From Brevibacterium sp. UMB1308A (GTDB taxonomy: Bacteria > Actinomycetota > Actinomycetes > Actinomycetales > Brevibacteriaceae), in the NCBI RefSeq assembly GCF_030230605.1, contig NZ_JASPDO010000001.1:62001-126000 (forward strand): 64,000 nt of DNA, in the 5' to 3' direction. The first letter of the stretch is position 1. Every line of letters starts with the position of its first letter. A program made the position numbers and the translations under genes. Shown in pieces: positions 18,353 through 27,272 of the stretch. The notes beneath the pieces were generated by a model. That model saw only the letters and a list, made by a program, of their open reading frames with translations. It ran no database searches and was not told the DNA's origin.

Positions 18353-18469
18353 ATGGATAACTTTGTCGTTCTTGAAACTGTCTTCACTGTTCTGGTCGCA
18401 CTGGCCGGGCTTGGCACTTTGGGCATTGCCGCTAAGGTCATCGCGAACCTGTTCAAGTCGCGTCGTTAA
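18353..18469 (+). CDS. Small single-span membrane protein, 38 residues
   Basis: The frame encodes MDNFVVLETVFTVLVALAGL, then GTLGIAAKVIANLFKSRR. It has one hydrophobic helix (about residues 4-30) and a basic C-terminus, which suggests N-out/C-in orientation. A -10 hexamer placed exactly for leaderless transcription precedes it, and the next gene starts eight bases after its stop. Coding status rests on the promoter placement and the clear membrane-helix pattern. Function is unknown. Confidence 0.6.
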   Translation: MDNFVVLETVFTVLVALAGLGTLGIAAKVIANLFKSRR

Positions 18470-18477
18470 GCCTCTGT

Positions 18478-19080
18478 ATGCCAGTCGAAATTCCAACTGA
18501 TCTCAAACCCGAACTTGTGCCACTCGCGTGGCTCATCGGTTCGTGGGAAGGAGTGGGCGTCGTCGGTTATGGCGACACCCCAGACACGCAGTTCGGGCAA
18601 CGTATCGACTTTGTTGCCCCCACCTCGGCGCCGTACTTGCTGTACACAGCCCAGTCATGGCTTCTGGGCGAGGACGGAAAGATCGCTGACACCCTCAGCG
18701 TAGAAACCGGAATCTGGCAGCTGGTACGTGAACGGGACAACGCCGATGTGGGTCCGGGGCTCATCCCTCCCAGTGAAGAGTCAAAGTACACCAGCGCAGA
18801 AGCTGTTGACACGTTGCGCAACAGCGACGGCGACTTTGATCTTGAGGTTTCGCTTGTCCACCCACACGGTCTGACCGAACTGTATGCGGGGCGCATCAAC
18901 GGGCCACGTATCGATCTGTCCACTGACGTGGTTGCACGTACCCGCACGTCCAAGGACTACAAGGCTTCTACCCGCATGTACGGTCTGGTAGAAGGCGACC
19001 TGTTGTGGGCGTGGGACATGGCGGCGAACGGGCACGAACTCGCTTCGCACGCATCTGCACGGTTGAAAAAAGTCACCTGA
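18478..19080 (+). CDS. Nitrobindin-like heme-binding beta-barrel protein (FABP/DUF1794 family)
   Basis: A 200-residue protein with the family signature GSWEGVG (residues 21-27), followed by alternating strands expected of the ten-stranded barrel. Relatives bind ferric heme and react with nitric oxide or peroxynitrite. The C-terminal heme-ligand His of the family probably lies in the NGHELASHASARL segment, but which His cannot be fixed by eye. It follows the small membrane protein gene by eight bases. Confidence 0.85.
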   Translation: MPVEIPTDLKPELVPLAWLIGSWEGVGVVGYGDTPDTQFGQRIDFVAPTSAPYLLYTAQSWLLGEDGKIADTLSVETGIWQLVRERDNADVGPGLIPPSEESKYTSAEAVDTLRNSDGDFDLEVSLVHPHGLTELYAGRINGPRIDLSTDVVARTRTSKDYKASTRMYGLVEGDLLWAWDMAANGHELASHASARLKKVT

Positions 19081-19085
19081 ACCGC

Positions 19086-19802
19086 GTGACAGCCCAGACC
19101 AAGGTCTACCAACCTCAAAAGAAATCAGGCCCCCAGAAAAAATCGGGCCTGCGAGGTTTCGCGTTTGTTATTGTCGTCATTCTGTTGGCGATCATCGCGT
19201 TCGTCGTCTTACTCACGGCCCGCGTCAACGCCGTCACACGCCATGCCGACGCCGCCTCGGAAGCGGGCAACGCGTTCCTTGAATCACTGTCCAACGACCC
19301 ACAGAATGCACAGGGACACTTAGACAAAGCGCGCGACGAACTGGGGCAGGCACAATCCAATCTGCACAGTATCCCGCTTGCGCAGATGTACTCGATCCCG
19401 TGGGTGAAGCGCAATGTGGACGCCTCCGACACGCTCATCACGCACATGGAAAACGTGCTCAACGAGGCCGGTCCGGTGATGATTTCGCTGTCCGGGGTGG
19501 TGGACTTCAACTCCGGTTCGCTCAAAAGCAACCCGGACCTGTCTAGTTTGAATCCGTCGATGTGGGACGACGCGCAGGACGCCGCAAAAGTGATCAAGGA
19601 AGCACGGGAAGCTATCCACGGTATTGACACGGCGGGACTGTTGCCGGATGTGCATAACGCAGTCAAAGACGCGCGCGAAATGTTGGATGAGGTGTACCGA
19701 AAAATTGCACCTCTCGAATCAGTCGCAGAAGATGTCAAGAAATACCTGCCGCCTGGAATTGCCAAGCGACTGGAAGAACTCGGCAATCTACTTGGAGGAT
19801 AG
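19086..19802 (+). CDS. Membrane-anchored helical protein, similar to the N-terminal part of DUF4012 proteins
   Basis: About 238 residues. A Gln/Lys-rich cytoplasmic start with a doubled KKSG motif leads to one membrane helix (GFAFVIVVILLAIIAFVVLL, residues 20-42), then a long helical extracytoplasmic region with heptad-like spacing (HLDKARDELGQAQSNL). DUF4012 proteins begin the same way but continue with a further domain that is absent here. The GTG start lies five bases after the preceding stop and has no clear ribosome site. Function unknown; it may be an adaptor or coiled-coil spacer. Confidence 0.6.
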   Translation: MTAQTKVYQPQKKSGPQKKSGLRGFAFVIVVILLAIIAFVVLLTARVNAVTRHADAASEAGNAFLESLSNDPQNAQGHLDKARDELGQAQSNLHSIPLAQMYSIPWVKRNVDASDTLITHMENVLNEAGPVMISLSGVVDFNSGSLKSNPDLSSLNPSMWDDAQDAAKVIKEAREAIHGIDTAGLLPDVHNAVKDAREMLDEVYRKIAPLESVAEDVKKYLPPGIAKRLEELGNLLGG

Positions 19803-19807
19803 GCTCA

Positions 19808-20842
19808 ATGAGTGCGGTATACGGCACCGGCTACCGATCGTCTGAAATTGCACACCTGGGTTCACCGTTACGTGAACAGCGCGCGCTCGCTGACGGCAAA
19901 GCGGTTGCGGATCTCTCATCCATGTCGATCCTGACGCTCACTGGCCCGGACTCTTTGACATGGCTCAATTCGCTGACCACCCAGAAACTCGATGCGGCAC
20001 AGCCAGGAACTTCCACGGAAACGCTGGTTCTTTCGCCCACCGGTCACATTGAACACTGGGCGTACGTGTATGTGGCAGATGACTGCGTGTGGTTGCTCGT
20101 AGACGGCGACGGCAAACCGCTACGGGAGTTTCTCGAATCCATGAAATTCATGATGCGGGTCGACATTCGCGACGTCAGCGACGAATACACGGTTGTGGGT
20201 TCAAACGGTCCAGTGGAAAACCTTGAACCAGTTGTCCAATGGGTTGACCCGTGGCCCAATATCACCCCTGGTGGTGCCAGCTACGCAGCGGTTGAGGACC
20301 ACCCAGGTAGTGCGTTCGACTTCCGCCTCAACGTGTGCCGTGACCGTGAAGGCCTCAACGTTGTGGGGCGTGACGCGTGGGAGGCTCTGCGCATCGAAGC
20401 GTGGCGTCCGGCAATGGCCGACTGCGACCACAAGACTCTTGTGGGCGAAATTGATGTCCTGCGCACCGGCGTCCACCTGGCCAAAGGCTGCTACCGGGGG
20501 CAAGAAGCCGTGGCCCGCGTGCACAACCTGGGCCAAGTGCCGCGGCGCATAGTCTTCTTGTACCTGGACGGTTCGGACCACGCTGTCGTGTCCCCAGGGG
20601 ACCCCATCCTGGGGCCCGCCCGAGGTGCCGAACGGCAAGTGGGGACCGTCACCTCGGCCGCGATCCACTACGAACTGGGTCCCATTGCGCTGGGACTGGT
20701 CAAACGGACGGTCGATCCGGAAGCAGAACTGGCCGTTTTGACCGACGATGGGAACACGCGCGTGAGCGCCACACAGGAACTCATCGTGGGCACCCAGAAG
20801 GAAACAGTTACGGTTCAGAGAAATCCTCAGCTCAGGCGATAA
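19808..20842 (+). CDS. ygfZ: Folate-binding YgfZ/GcvT-like protein
   Basis: A 344-residue protein with the diagnostic motif KGCYRGQE (Lys226-Glu233, Cys228) and an N-terminal GcvT-like fold (LDLSSMSILTLTGPD-type region). YgfZ helps repair or assemble certain iron-sulfur enzymes using tetrahydrofolate. A GGAGGA ribosome site precedes the ATG. It follows the DUF4012-like gene by five bases, so both are probably co-transcribed. Confidence 0.92.
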   Translation: MSAVYGTGYRSSEIAHLGSPLREQRALADGKAVADLSSMSILTLTGPDSLTWLNSLTTQKLDAAQPGTSTETLVLSPTGHIEHWAYVYVADDCVWLLVDGDGKPLREFLESMKFMMRVDIRDVSDEYTVVGSNGPVENLEPVVQWVDPWPNITPGGASYAAVEDHPGSAFDFRLNVCRDREGLNVVGRDAWEALRIEAWRPAMADCDHKTLVGEIDVLRTGVHLAKGCYRGQEAVARVHNLGQVPRRIVFLYLDGSDHAVVSPGDPILGPARGAERQVGTVTSAAIHYELGPIALGLVKRTVDPEAELAVLTDDGNTRVSATQELIVGTQKETVTVQRNPQLRR

Positions 20843-20873
20843 ATTTTCCTCAACATGTGGTGTGTTCGTGCGT

Positions 20874-20879
20874 TATCTT
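20874..20879 (+). promoter_or_regulatory. -10 element TATCTT for leaderless gabT
   Basis: TATCTT plus six bases leads directly into the ATG; no ribosome site is visible. Confidence 0.4.
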
Positions 20880-20885
20880 TGACGT

Positions 20886-22250
20886 ATGACTTCATTGGAA
20901 AAGGGCGGCCCATCGTTGCCGCAAGAACGCAAGATTGTCACCGAAATTCCTGGGCCAAAATCAAAGGAGATTGAAGCCAGGCGCAACAAGGCCGTTGCGC
21001 AGGGTGTCGCTTCTGGTTACCCCGCATACATCGTCGCTGCGGGTGGCGGAATCCTCAAGGACATCGACGGCAACCAGATCATCGACCTGGCTGCAGGAAT
21101 CGCGGTTACCAACGTAGGTAACGCGAACGAAAACGTTGTCAAGCGTGTGACCGAACAGGTGGAAGCTTTCACCCACACATGCTTCATGGTCAACCCATAC
21201 GAAAACTATGTTGAACTTGCTGAAAAGCTCAACCAGCTGACCCCAGGGTCCTTCGACAAGCGCACGGTACTTCTTAACTCGGGTGCTGAAGCAGTTGAAA
21301 ATGCGGTCAAGATCGCTCGCACCTACACCAAGCGCAACGCCGTGGTTGTGTTTGACCACGCGTACCACGGCCGCACCAACCTGACTATGGCTATGACCGC
21401 CAAGGTTGCGCCGTACAAACACGGCTTTGGGCCGTTTGCTGGCGAGGTATACCGCGCGCCCATGTCGTACCCGTTCCGCGACAACGACGCCGCTGGCACC
21501 AAGCTCTCAGGTGAAGACGCTGCAAAGCGTGTCATCACCATGATCGAAAAGCAGGTGGGGGCCGACCAGGTTGCCGCGATCGTGATCGAACCCATTCAGG
21601 GTGAAGGTGGTTTCATCGTTCCTGCAGAAGGTTTCTTGCCAACCTTGGTGGACTACGCGCGTGAAAATGGCATTGTTTTTGTTGCAGATGAAGTGCAGGC
21701 AGGCTTTGGTCGTACCGGAAAGATGTTCGCATCTGAATGGGAAGGCATTGAGCCTGACCTGGTCACCACCGCAAAGGGTATTGCCGGTGGTCTGCCTCTG
21801 TCCGCAGTCACCGGGCGTGCAGAAATCATGGACGCTGTAGGTGCCGGTGGACTGGGTGGAACCTATGGAGGTAACCCATCCGCTGTTGCGGCCGCTCTGG
21901 GTGCGATCGAATCATACGAAAACGAAGGTCTGCTGGAACGCGCCAGCGCGCTTGGCGACATCATGCGCTCCCGTATGGAAGCGCTCCAGTCCAAGTTCCC
22001 AGAAGTTGCCGACGTCCGTGGACGCGGTGCGATGCAGGCGTGCGAACTGGTGCAGCGTGACTCGATCGAGCCTAACCCTGACCTGGCTAAAGCAGTTGCA
22101 AAGCACTGCGCAGACAACGCGGTTCTGGTTTTGGTGACCGGTACGTTCGGAAACGTTCTGCGCTTCCTGCCACCACTGACCATGTCAGATGAACTGCTCA
22201 ACGAAGCATTCGATGTTCTCGAAGAAGCGTTTGAAAAAGCGCTGAGCTAA
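20886..22250 (+). CDS. gabT: 4-aminobutyrate--2-oxoglutarate transaminase
   Basis: A 454-residue class III aminotransferase. The PLP-binding Lys297 sits in TTAKGIAGGLPLSAV, preceded by FVADEVQAGFGRTG; GAEAVENAVKIAR and the YHGRTNLTMAMT stretch are GabT-like. It converts GABA and 2-oxoglutarate to succinic semialdehyde and glutamate. No gabD lies beside it. TATCTT is six bases before the ATG, suggesting a leaderless transcript. A strong terminator follows. Confidence 0.92.
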   Translation: MTSLEKGGPSLPQERKIVTEIPGPKSKEIEARRNKAVAQGVASGYPAYIVAAGGGILKDIDGNQIIDLAAGIAVTNVGNANENVVKRVTEQVEAFTHTCFMVNPYENYVELAEKLNQLTPGSFDKRTVLLNSGAEAVENAVKIARTYTKRNAVVVFDHAYHGRTNLTMAMTAKVAPYKHGFGPFAGEVYRAPMSYPFRDNDAAGTKLSGEDAAKRVITMIEKQVGADQVAAIVIEPIQGEGGFIVPAEGFLPTLVDYARENGIVFVADEVQAGFGRTGKMFASEWEGIEPDLVTTAKGIAGGLPLSAVTGRAEIMDAVGAGGLGGTYGGNPSAVAAALGAIESYENEGLLERASALGDIMRSRMEALQSKFPEVADVRGRGAMQACELVQRDSIEPNPDLAKAVAKHCADNAVLVLVTGTFGNVLRFLPPLTMSDELLNEAFDVLEEAFEKALS

Positions 22251-22269
22251 GCGTTTTCTGAAACGAGCG

Positions 22270-22301
22270 AAGGCCCTGCGGTAGTGATACCGCAGGGCCT
22301 T
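22270..22301 (+). terminator. Rho-independent-type terminator after gabT
   Basis: A perfect 13-bp stem beginning AAGGCCCTGCGGT with a six-base loop lies about 20 bases after the gabT stop and ends in TT. Confidence 0.85.
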
Positions 22302-22354
22302 CGTTGCGTCTAGCACAGAATCACGGTTATTAACAACATAAGGTCATATTGTAA

Positions 22355-22373
22355 TTAGGTTAGGTATGCCTTA
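22355..22373. promoter_or_regulatory. DtxR/IdeR-like iron box
   Basis: TTAGGTTAGGTATGCCTTA matches the consensus TWAGGTTAGSCTAACCTWA fully in the left half and partly in the right. It overlaps the -10 hexamer TAATCT (22372-22377), an arrangement that would block transcription when iron is plentiful. Confidence 0.7.
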
Positions 22374-22384
22374 ATCTGTCTGTT

Positions 22385-23215
22385 GTGTTGAAGACGCTGA
22401 ACAAAACGAGAGCATCTGGGCTTACGGCGGTAGGTATATGCGCTGGCTACTCGAACGACATGGTCGTCCATGGCGTCGATTTGCGTTTGAATGCCGGTGA
22501 AGTAACTGCGCTCGTAGGGCCTAACGGGTCGGGGAAGTCAACTCTGTTGCGGACCCTCTCGGGCCTCCTGCCAGCGAGTTCTGGACACGTACGCTTTGAT
22601 GACGGCGCAACAGTAGGCGGTTTGTCACGTAAGCAATTAGCGCGACGGTTGACAATGCTCACGCAGATGCGAGCGACTCCACATGGTATGCGTGTCCGTT
22701 CTGCTGTAGCGTTGGGCCGCCACCCGTTCACTGGGTTGTGGGGCAAAGGAGATGCAGTAGGCGCCCAAAAGATTCAAGAAGCTATGAGGCTCGCGGACGT
22801 TGAAGACCTTGCAGACACACCGCTCGAACAGCTTTCAGGCGGGCAGTTACAACGTGTGTGATTGGCCAGCTGTTTGGCCCAAGATACCGAAGTTCTTCTG
22901 CTTGACGAGCCTACTAACCACCTTGACCTGAAGTATCAAGTTGAACTGCTTGAACTTCTCTTCGATCTAGCGCATAAGCACGGTGTGTGCGTGGGCGTAG
23001 TTCTGCACGACCTCAACCACGCAGCAGCGATCGCTGACACGGTCGCAGTGCTGTCAAAGGGCCACGTTGTTGGTATTGGAGCGCCGCATGACGTGTTGCG
23101 CTCTGATCTCCTCAGCGACGTGTACGGGACGGAGATCACGTGTGAACACGACAGTGACGGAGTTCGGGTGACTACTCGAAGCCCCCGGATTCGCGCTTCT
23201 CGCAGTACGGATTAA
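22385..23215 (+). pseudogene. Iron-siderophore ABC transporter ATPase interrupted by an in-frame TGA
   Basis: One frame encodes a FecE/FepC-type ATPase of about 276 codons: Walker [10 protein letters not shown] (residues 45-53), signature LSGGQ (150-154), Walker B LLLDEPTNHLDLKYQ. Codon 159 is TGA, right after LSGGQLQRV, and the frame continues with LASCLAQDTEV. Relatives such as FepC have Trp here (QRAWIA), so the change looks like TGG to TGA. The protein is expected to be truncated before Walker B unless there is read-through, reinitiation or a sequencing error. The GTG start has TAATCT seven bases upstream. Confidence 0.85.
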
Positions 23216-23267
23216 TCTCATCGACGCCTGAGTACTAAGTGGCGTCACCTCAAACGAAAGGAACCCT

Positions 23268-24242
23268 ATGGGTCTACGTAAAATGCTCGCGATCGCGGTG
23301 GTCGGTCTTCTCTCGCTTAGTGGTTGTGGCACAAAATATGAAGCGCAAGATACGAAGGCTGATAAAGGCGGTTCCTCAGTCTCGATTACAGACAGCCGCG
23401 GAAAGACCGTAACTCTTGACGGTCCTGCCGAAAAGGTTGTGACCTTGGAATGGTCGGTCACCGAATATGCTGTGGCGCTTGGTGTCAATCCGGTTGGTGT
23501 CGCCGACCCCAAGGGGTATGCCGAATGGGACACAGCTGTTCCACTGCAAAATGACCCCAAGGACGTGGGCATCCGAACTGAGCCGAGCGTTGACGCTATT
23601 GCCGCGTTAGAACCTGATCTCATTCTGGCTGACAAATCTTCAATTCCCGATAAGCAGATGGCGACCATTGAAAAGATCGCGCCGGTCGCCGTATTTAACA
23701 GTGCAACTACCGACGGACTCATCGACCTTCTCAAAGAGAACCAGAAGAAAGTCGGGACGCTTACTGGAAAAGACGCTGAAGCAAAGAAGCTTGCTGAGGA
23801 CTACGATGCCACCGTTGAGGAGTGTAAGCGCAAAATCGCTGATGCCAACAAAGAAGGTACCCCCGTCGTCTACACATACCCCACACAAACTGCTAACACG
23901 ATTGACTTCCGCATGCATGGTCCTGGATCTGGTCCGGGCGTTGTAGCCAAAGACGTGGGATTGTCCAACGCGTGGAGTGACAATGGTGACAAGGACTACG
24001 GCATTAGCAATAGCGATGTGGAAGGGTTGACGTCTCTGACTGAGGACGCCCATGTGTTCTACTACGCGGAAAAAGGGGGAGAGGACCCGATCGCGGCGTT
24101 GAACTCCAATGGCATCTGGAAAGGCCTTGGAATCGTTAAAAACAATCGAGTTCACAAGATTTCTGACAGCGTATGGCTATACGGCGGCACCAAGTCGCTC
24201 GAACAAATGGCCAAGCTCTACGTTGACACAGTGACTGGTTGA
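23268..24242 (+). CDS. Iron-siderophore ABC transporter substrate-binding lipoprotein
   Basis: A 324-residue FepB/FhuD-type binding protein. The signal peptide ends in the lipobox LSGC near residue 20. The core contains the family pattern DSRGKTVTL...PAEKVVTLEWSVTEYAVALGV, and EPSVDAIAALEPDLILA. It should capture a ferric siderophore outside the membrane and pass it to the fused permease. An AAAGGAA ribosome site precedes the ATG. Siderophore type cannot be told from sequence. Confidence 0.93.
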   Translation: MGLRKMLAIAVVGLLSLSGCGTKYEAQDTKADKGGSSVSITDSRGKTVTLDGPAEKVVTLEWSVTEYAVALGVNPVGVADPKGYAEWDTAVPLQNDPKDVGIRTEPSVDAIAALEPDLILADKSSIPDKQMATIEKIAPVAVFNSATTDGLIDLLKENQKKVGTLTGKDAEAKKLAEDYDATVEECKRKIADANKEGTPVVYTYPTQTANTIDFRMHGPGSGPGVVAKDVGLSNAWSDNGDKDYGISNSDVEGLTSLTEDAHVFYYAEKGGEDPIAALNSNGIWKGLGIVKNNRVHKISDSVWLYGGTKSLEQMAKLYVDTVTG

Positions 24243-24270
24243 TTCTTCCAACCATTACGTCGCAAAACCC

Positions 24271-26379
24271 ATGACACATTCACTCAAAGCAACTCGCACG
24301 CGTAACGATGTGCCTACCGACTCGCACGAGGCTAGACGCTGGACACGCACACTTCCGTCCTTTGCGCCCCTGCTCGTTGCGGTATTGAGCCTGGTGCTGG
24401 TTCTGTCGGTGATACACCTTACGCAGGGGACATCAAACGTCACTCCCGGCGCTGTCCTTCAGTGGGCAACGGGGCGCGGATCAGACTTTGACACAACTGT
24501 CATTTTGAATTCTCGACTCCCGAGGTTGCTTGCAGGCATCGTAGTGGGAGTTGCCCTGGGTGGAGCTGGTGCGCTTATGCAGTTACTCACCCGAAATGCT
24601 TTGGCATCACCTGACACTCTCGCGGTCAATGCTGGAGCGTACTTGTCTTTGACCGTGGTCGCCGTTAGCGGCGTGACGCTGTCATTTGTTTCAGGAACAG
24701 CAGTCGCGTTCATAGGTGGGCTCATCGCCGCAGGCGTAGTAGTCGCGCTTTCGCGAGGATCTTCGCCCGTTCGTTTGGTACTGGCAGGCAGCGTGATAGC
24801 AATGGGCTTGTCGGCGCTCACGACGGTGTTCCTGTTGTTCTATTCGTTCGAGACGCAGAGCCTGGTGGCGTGGGGTTCAGGATCGCTGGGACAAATTGGT
24901 ATGGGAGGTGTCCTTCAGCTTGCCGTAGTCGTTGGTGCGGTGCTTGTTGCGGTCTTTATGACAGGCCACAAACTCGACGTGATGCATCTAGGCGATGATG
25001 CGGCGTCGAGCCTAGGTATCAACGTTGTAGTTTGGCGAACAACCTTCGTTGTCCTGTCAGTACTCCTTGCGGCAAGCGCTGTTACAGTGGCCGGGCCGAT
25101 TGCCTTTGTTGGGCTGTGTGCTCCCGCGCTCACACGTATTGCTGCGCGCTGGGTCGCGGAGCTGAGCCACGCTCGCAGTATGTTCCTCATGTCCATGATT
25201 GTTGGTGTCATCCTGGTGGTTGGCTCCGACGTGATACTCAGAGCGGTGATCCCCGGAAGCGACTCTGTATCGATTCCCACTGGCATTGTGACATCGATTA
25301 TTGGGGCGATTTTCCTCATCGTGTTGGCGCAAGGAGTCAAGTCTGGATTTGATTCCGACTCCCTGGTGACAATGAAGAACGGCACAAAGCTGGGGTTCGA
25401 TCGACCGCGTGTCATTATCGGCGCTTCTGCCATTGTGTTAGCCCTGTGTGTGGGTGGTGCGATCCTCGTAGGCGACACCGTTCTGTTCACCGGCGACGTG
25501 GTGAACTACCTCAACAACATCGCCCCTCCACAGGTGGAGATCGTGTTGGAATCACGCATTCCACGGGTTTTCGTCGCATGTCTCGCCGGTGCATGCCTTG
25601 CTCTTGCGGGTGTCGTTTTGCAGGGGACGACACGAAATCCGCTTGCCGATCCGGGCGTTTTGGGCGTTTCCGGTGGAGCAGGTTTGGGTGCTGTATTCGC
25701 ACTGACAGTGCTCCACAAGAGCGACTTTGCGACCTTATTAGTCTGGGCGGGGCTGAGTGCGCTGGTGGTGGGGTTACTGCTTTTCGGTTTAGCGGGCCGA
25801 GGTGGTTTCGACCAGGCGCGCATGGTTGTTACAGGTATTGGAATCGCTACAGCGACCCAGGCGCTCACCACCTGTCTGATCGTCGTCTCCGATCCGTGGA
25901 ACCGCACAATGGCGATGACATGGTTGTCCGGATCCACGTCAGGGGTCACTCTGGCGCAGGTCCTGCCTATGGTGGTGTGCCTGGTGCTAGGAAGCGCGGC
26001 GTGTATGTATGTGGTTCGCGATCTAGATGTTATTCAGATCGACGACAGTACTCCTCGAATCCTGGGGGTAAACGTCGTTCGGCACCGTGTCATTCTTGTA
26101 CTCATTGCGCTGATACTCGTCACCGTGACCACCGTAACGATCGGAGTGATCGCTTTTGTTGGTCTGGTGGCTCCACATGTTGCCCGTCTCATTGTGGGCG
26201 CTCGCCATGCTGTTCTGCTGCCTCTTGCATCGCTGACTGGCGCTGTTCTCGTTGTGTGTGCCGATGCCCTGGGGCGAACAATTGTGGCTCCCGGTCAGAT
26301 TCCTGCAGGTCTGGCCACAGCGATCATCGGTTGCCCGTACTTCTTGTGGCTACTTGTTCGAATGCGAAAGGAATCCTAG
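24271..26379 (+). CDS. Fused double FecCD-family iron-siderophore permease
   Basis: A 702-residue permease holding two FecCD domains in one chain (about residues 30-345 and 370-700). Each half has the family's Asn-Pro-Leu/Ala-type motif: LLTRNALASPDTLAVNAGA in the first, GTTRNPLADPGVLGVSGGA in the second. Each ends in a GPIAFVGL/GVIAFVGL helix. Fusion resembles FhuB, whereas most actinobacterial systems use two separate permease genes. It sits between the binding protein and the siderophore-interacting protein genes. Confidence 0.93.
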   Translation: MTHSLKATRTRNDVPTDSHEARRWTRTLPSFAPLLVAVLSLVLVLSVIHLTQGTSNVTPGAVLQWATGRGSDFDTTVILNSRLPRLLAGIVVGVALGGAGALMQLLTRNALASPDTLAVNAGAYLSLTVVAVSGVTLSFVSGTAVAFIGGLIAAGVVVALSRGSSPVRLVLAGSVIAMGLSALTTVFLLFYSFETQSLVAWGSGSLGQIGMGGVLQLAVVVGAVLVAVFMTGHKLDVMHLGDDAASSLGINVVVWRTTFVVLSVLLAASAVTVAGPIAFVGLCAPALTRIAARWVAELSHARSMFLMSMIVGVILVVGSDVILRAVIPGSDSVSIPTGIVTSIIGAIFLIVLAQGVKSGFDSDSLVTMKNGTKLGFDRPRVIIGASAIVLALCVGGAILVGDTVLFTGDVVNYLNNIAPPQVEIVLESRIPRVFVACLAGACLALAGVVLQGTTRNPLADPGVLGVSGGAGLGAVFALTVLHKSDFATLLVWAGLSALVVGLLLFGLAGRGGFDQARMVVTGIGIATATQALTTCLIVVSDPWNRTMAMTWLSGSTSGVTLAQVLPMVVCLVLGSAACMYVVRDLDVIQIDDSTPRILGVNVVRHRVILVLIALILVTVTTVTIGVIAFVGLVAPHVARLIVGARHAVLLPLASLTGAVLVVCADALGRTIVAPGQIPAGLATAIIGCPYFLWLLVRMRKES

Positions 26380-26381
26380 TT

Positions 26382-27272
26382 ATGCCTCAGTCTTATACGC
26401 CGTTTCTCGTTCATCTGTCCGCTCGTACTCAGGTGTCAGAGAATCTTGTACGGCTGACATTCACAGGCCCCAAACTCGACCAGTTCGGAACAACGTGCCT
26501 GGACCAACGCATCAAGCTTGTTTTGGGTTCGCGTGAGTGCGTTGAGGAGCTGGTGGAACGCGATGATTGGCTCGCCTGGGCACGTTCGCTACCCGAAGAC
26601 GTGCGGCCTCGCTTGCGCACGTACACCGTCAAAGCAGTACGTCCGATGTCCAAAGAGCTTGACGTTGACTTCGTGGTTCACGGAACTGAGGGGCCCGCGA
26701 GTGCATTCGCAGTGGAAGCTCCTATAGGAACGCACATTGCAATTGTGGGGCCTGTCGAAGGCGCCCCTGGTTCTTCTTCAGAGGGGGTTGCATGGGCGCC
26801 TGGCAGTGCGTCACAGGTACTCATCGCCGGAGATGAAACTGCGGTTCCCGCTATTAGCAACATCGTTGAAAGCCTAGACCCTGAGATGCGTGGAGCGGTT
26901 TTCCTGGAAGTGCCTTCGTCTGGAGACATTCAGGGCTTCACCGCGCCGCATGGTGTCACCGTGAGCTGGCTACCGCGGGAGTCGCACACCGGTACGACGC
27001 GTGGTGATTTGCTCTACCGCGCCGTTCAAGAATGGTGTGACCAAAACGGTATCGCATCTTCCGAAAAACAGGTTGATCCTGACGACTCATATGACAGCTC
27101 CGTACTTTTGTGGGACGAAGCTAGGCGCGGTAACACGGACGCGTTATATACGTGGGTTGCTGCCGACGCCGACACCGTTGCGCGACTCCGTCACGAGATG
27201 CGTAAGAAGCGGGGGCTACCCAAAGACAGCTCCTCGTTTATGGGGTATTGGCGAATGGGTGTGAGCCTCTAG
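26382..27272 (+). CDS. Siderophore-interacting FAD-binding ferric reductase (SIP family)
   Basis: A 296-residue SIP-type flavoprotein. The FAD motif RLRTYTVKAV, the DVDFVVHGTEGPASAFA stretch and IAGDETAVPAI are characteristic, as is the C-terminal LRHEMRKKRGLPKDSSSFMG. These proteins reduce ferric siderophores in the cytoplasm to release iron. The start follows GAAAGGAA and lies two bases after the permease stop. A much longer upstream frame through the permease is rejected. Its stop codon overlaps the stop of the convergent transporter gene. Confidence 0.92.
   Translation: MPQSYTPFLVHLSARTQVSENLVRLTFTGPKLDQFGTTCLDQRIKLVLGSRECVEELVERDDWLAWARSLPEDVRPRLRTYTVKAVRPMSKELDVDFVVHGTEGPASAFAVEAPIGTHIAIVGPVEGAPGSSSEGVAWAPGSASQVLIAGDETAVPAISNIVESLDPEMRGAVFLEVPSSGDIQGFTAPHGVTVSWLPRESHTGTTRGDLLYRAVQEWCDQNGIASSEKQVDPDDSYDSSVLLWDEARRGNTDALYTWVAADADTVARLRHEMRKKRGLPKDSSSFMGYWRMGVSL

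Noticed and set aside
22859..22861. TGA read as selenocysteine
   Set aside because: Relatives have Trp, not Cys, at this position, and no Sec insertion structure was seen.
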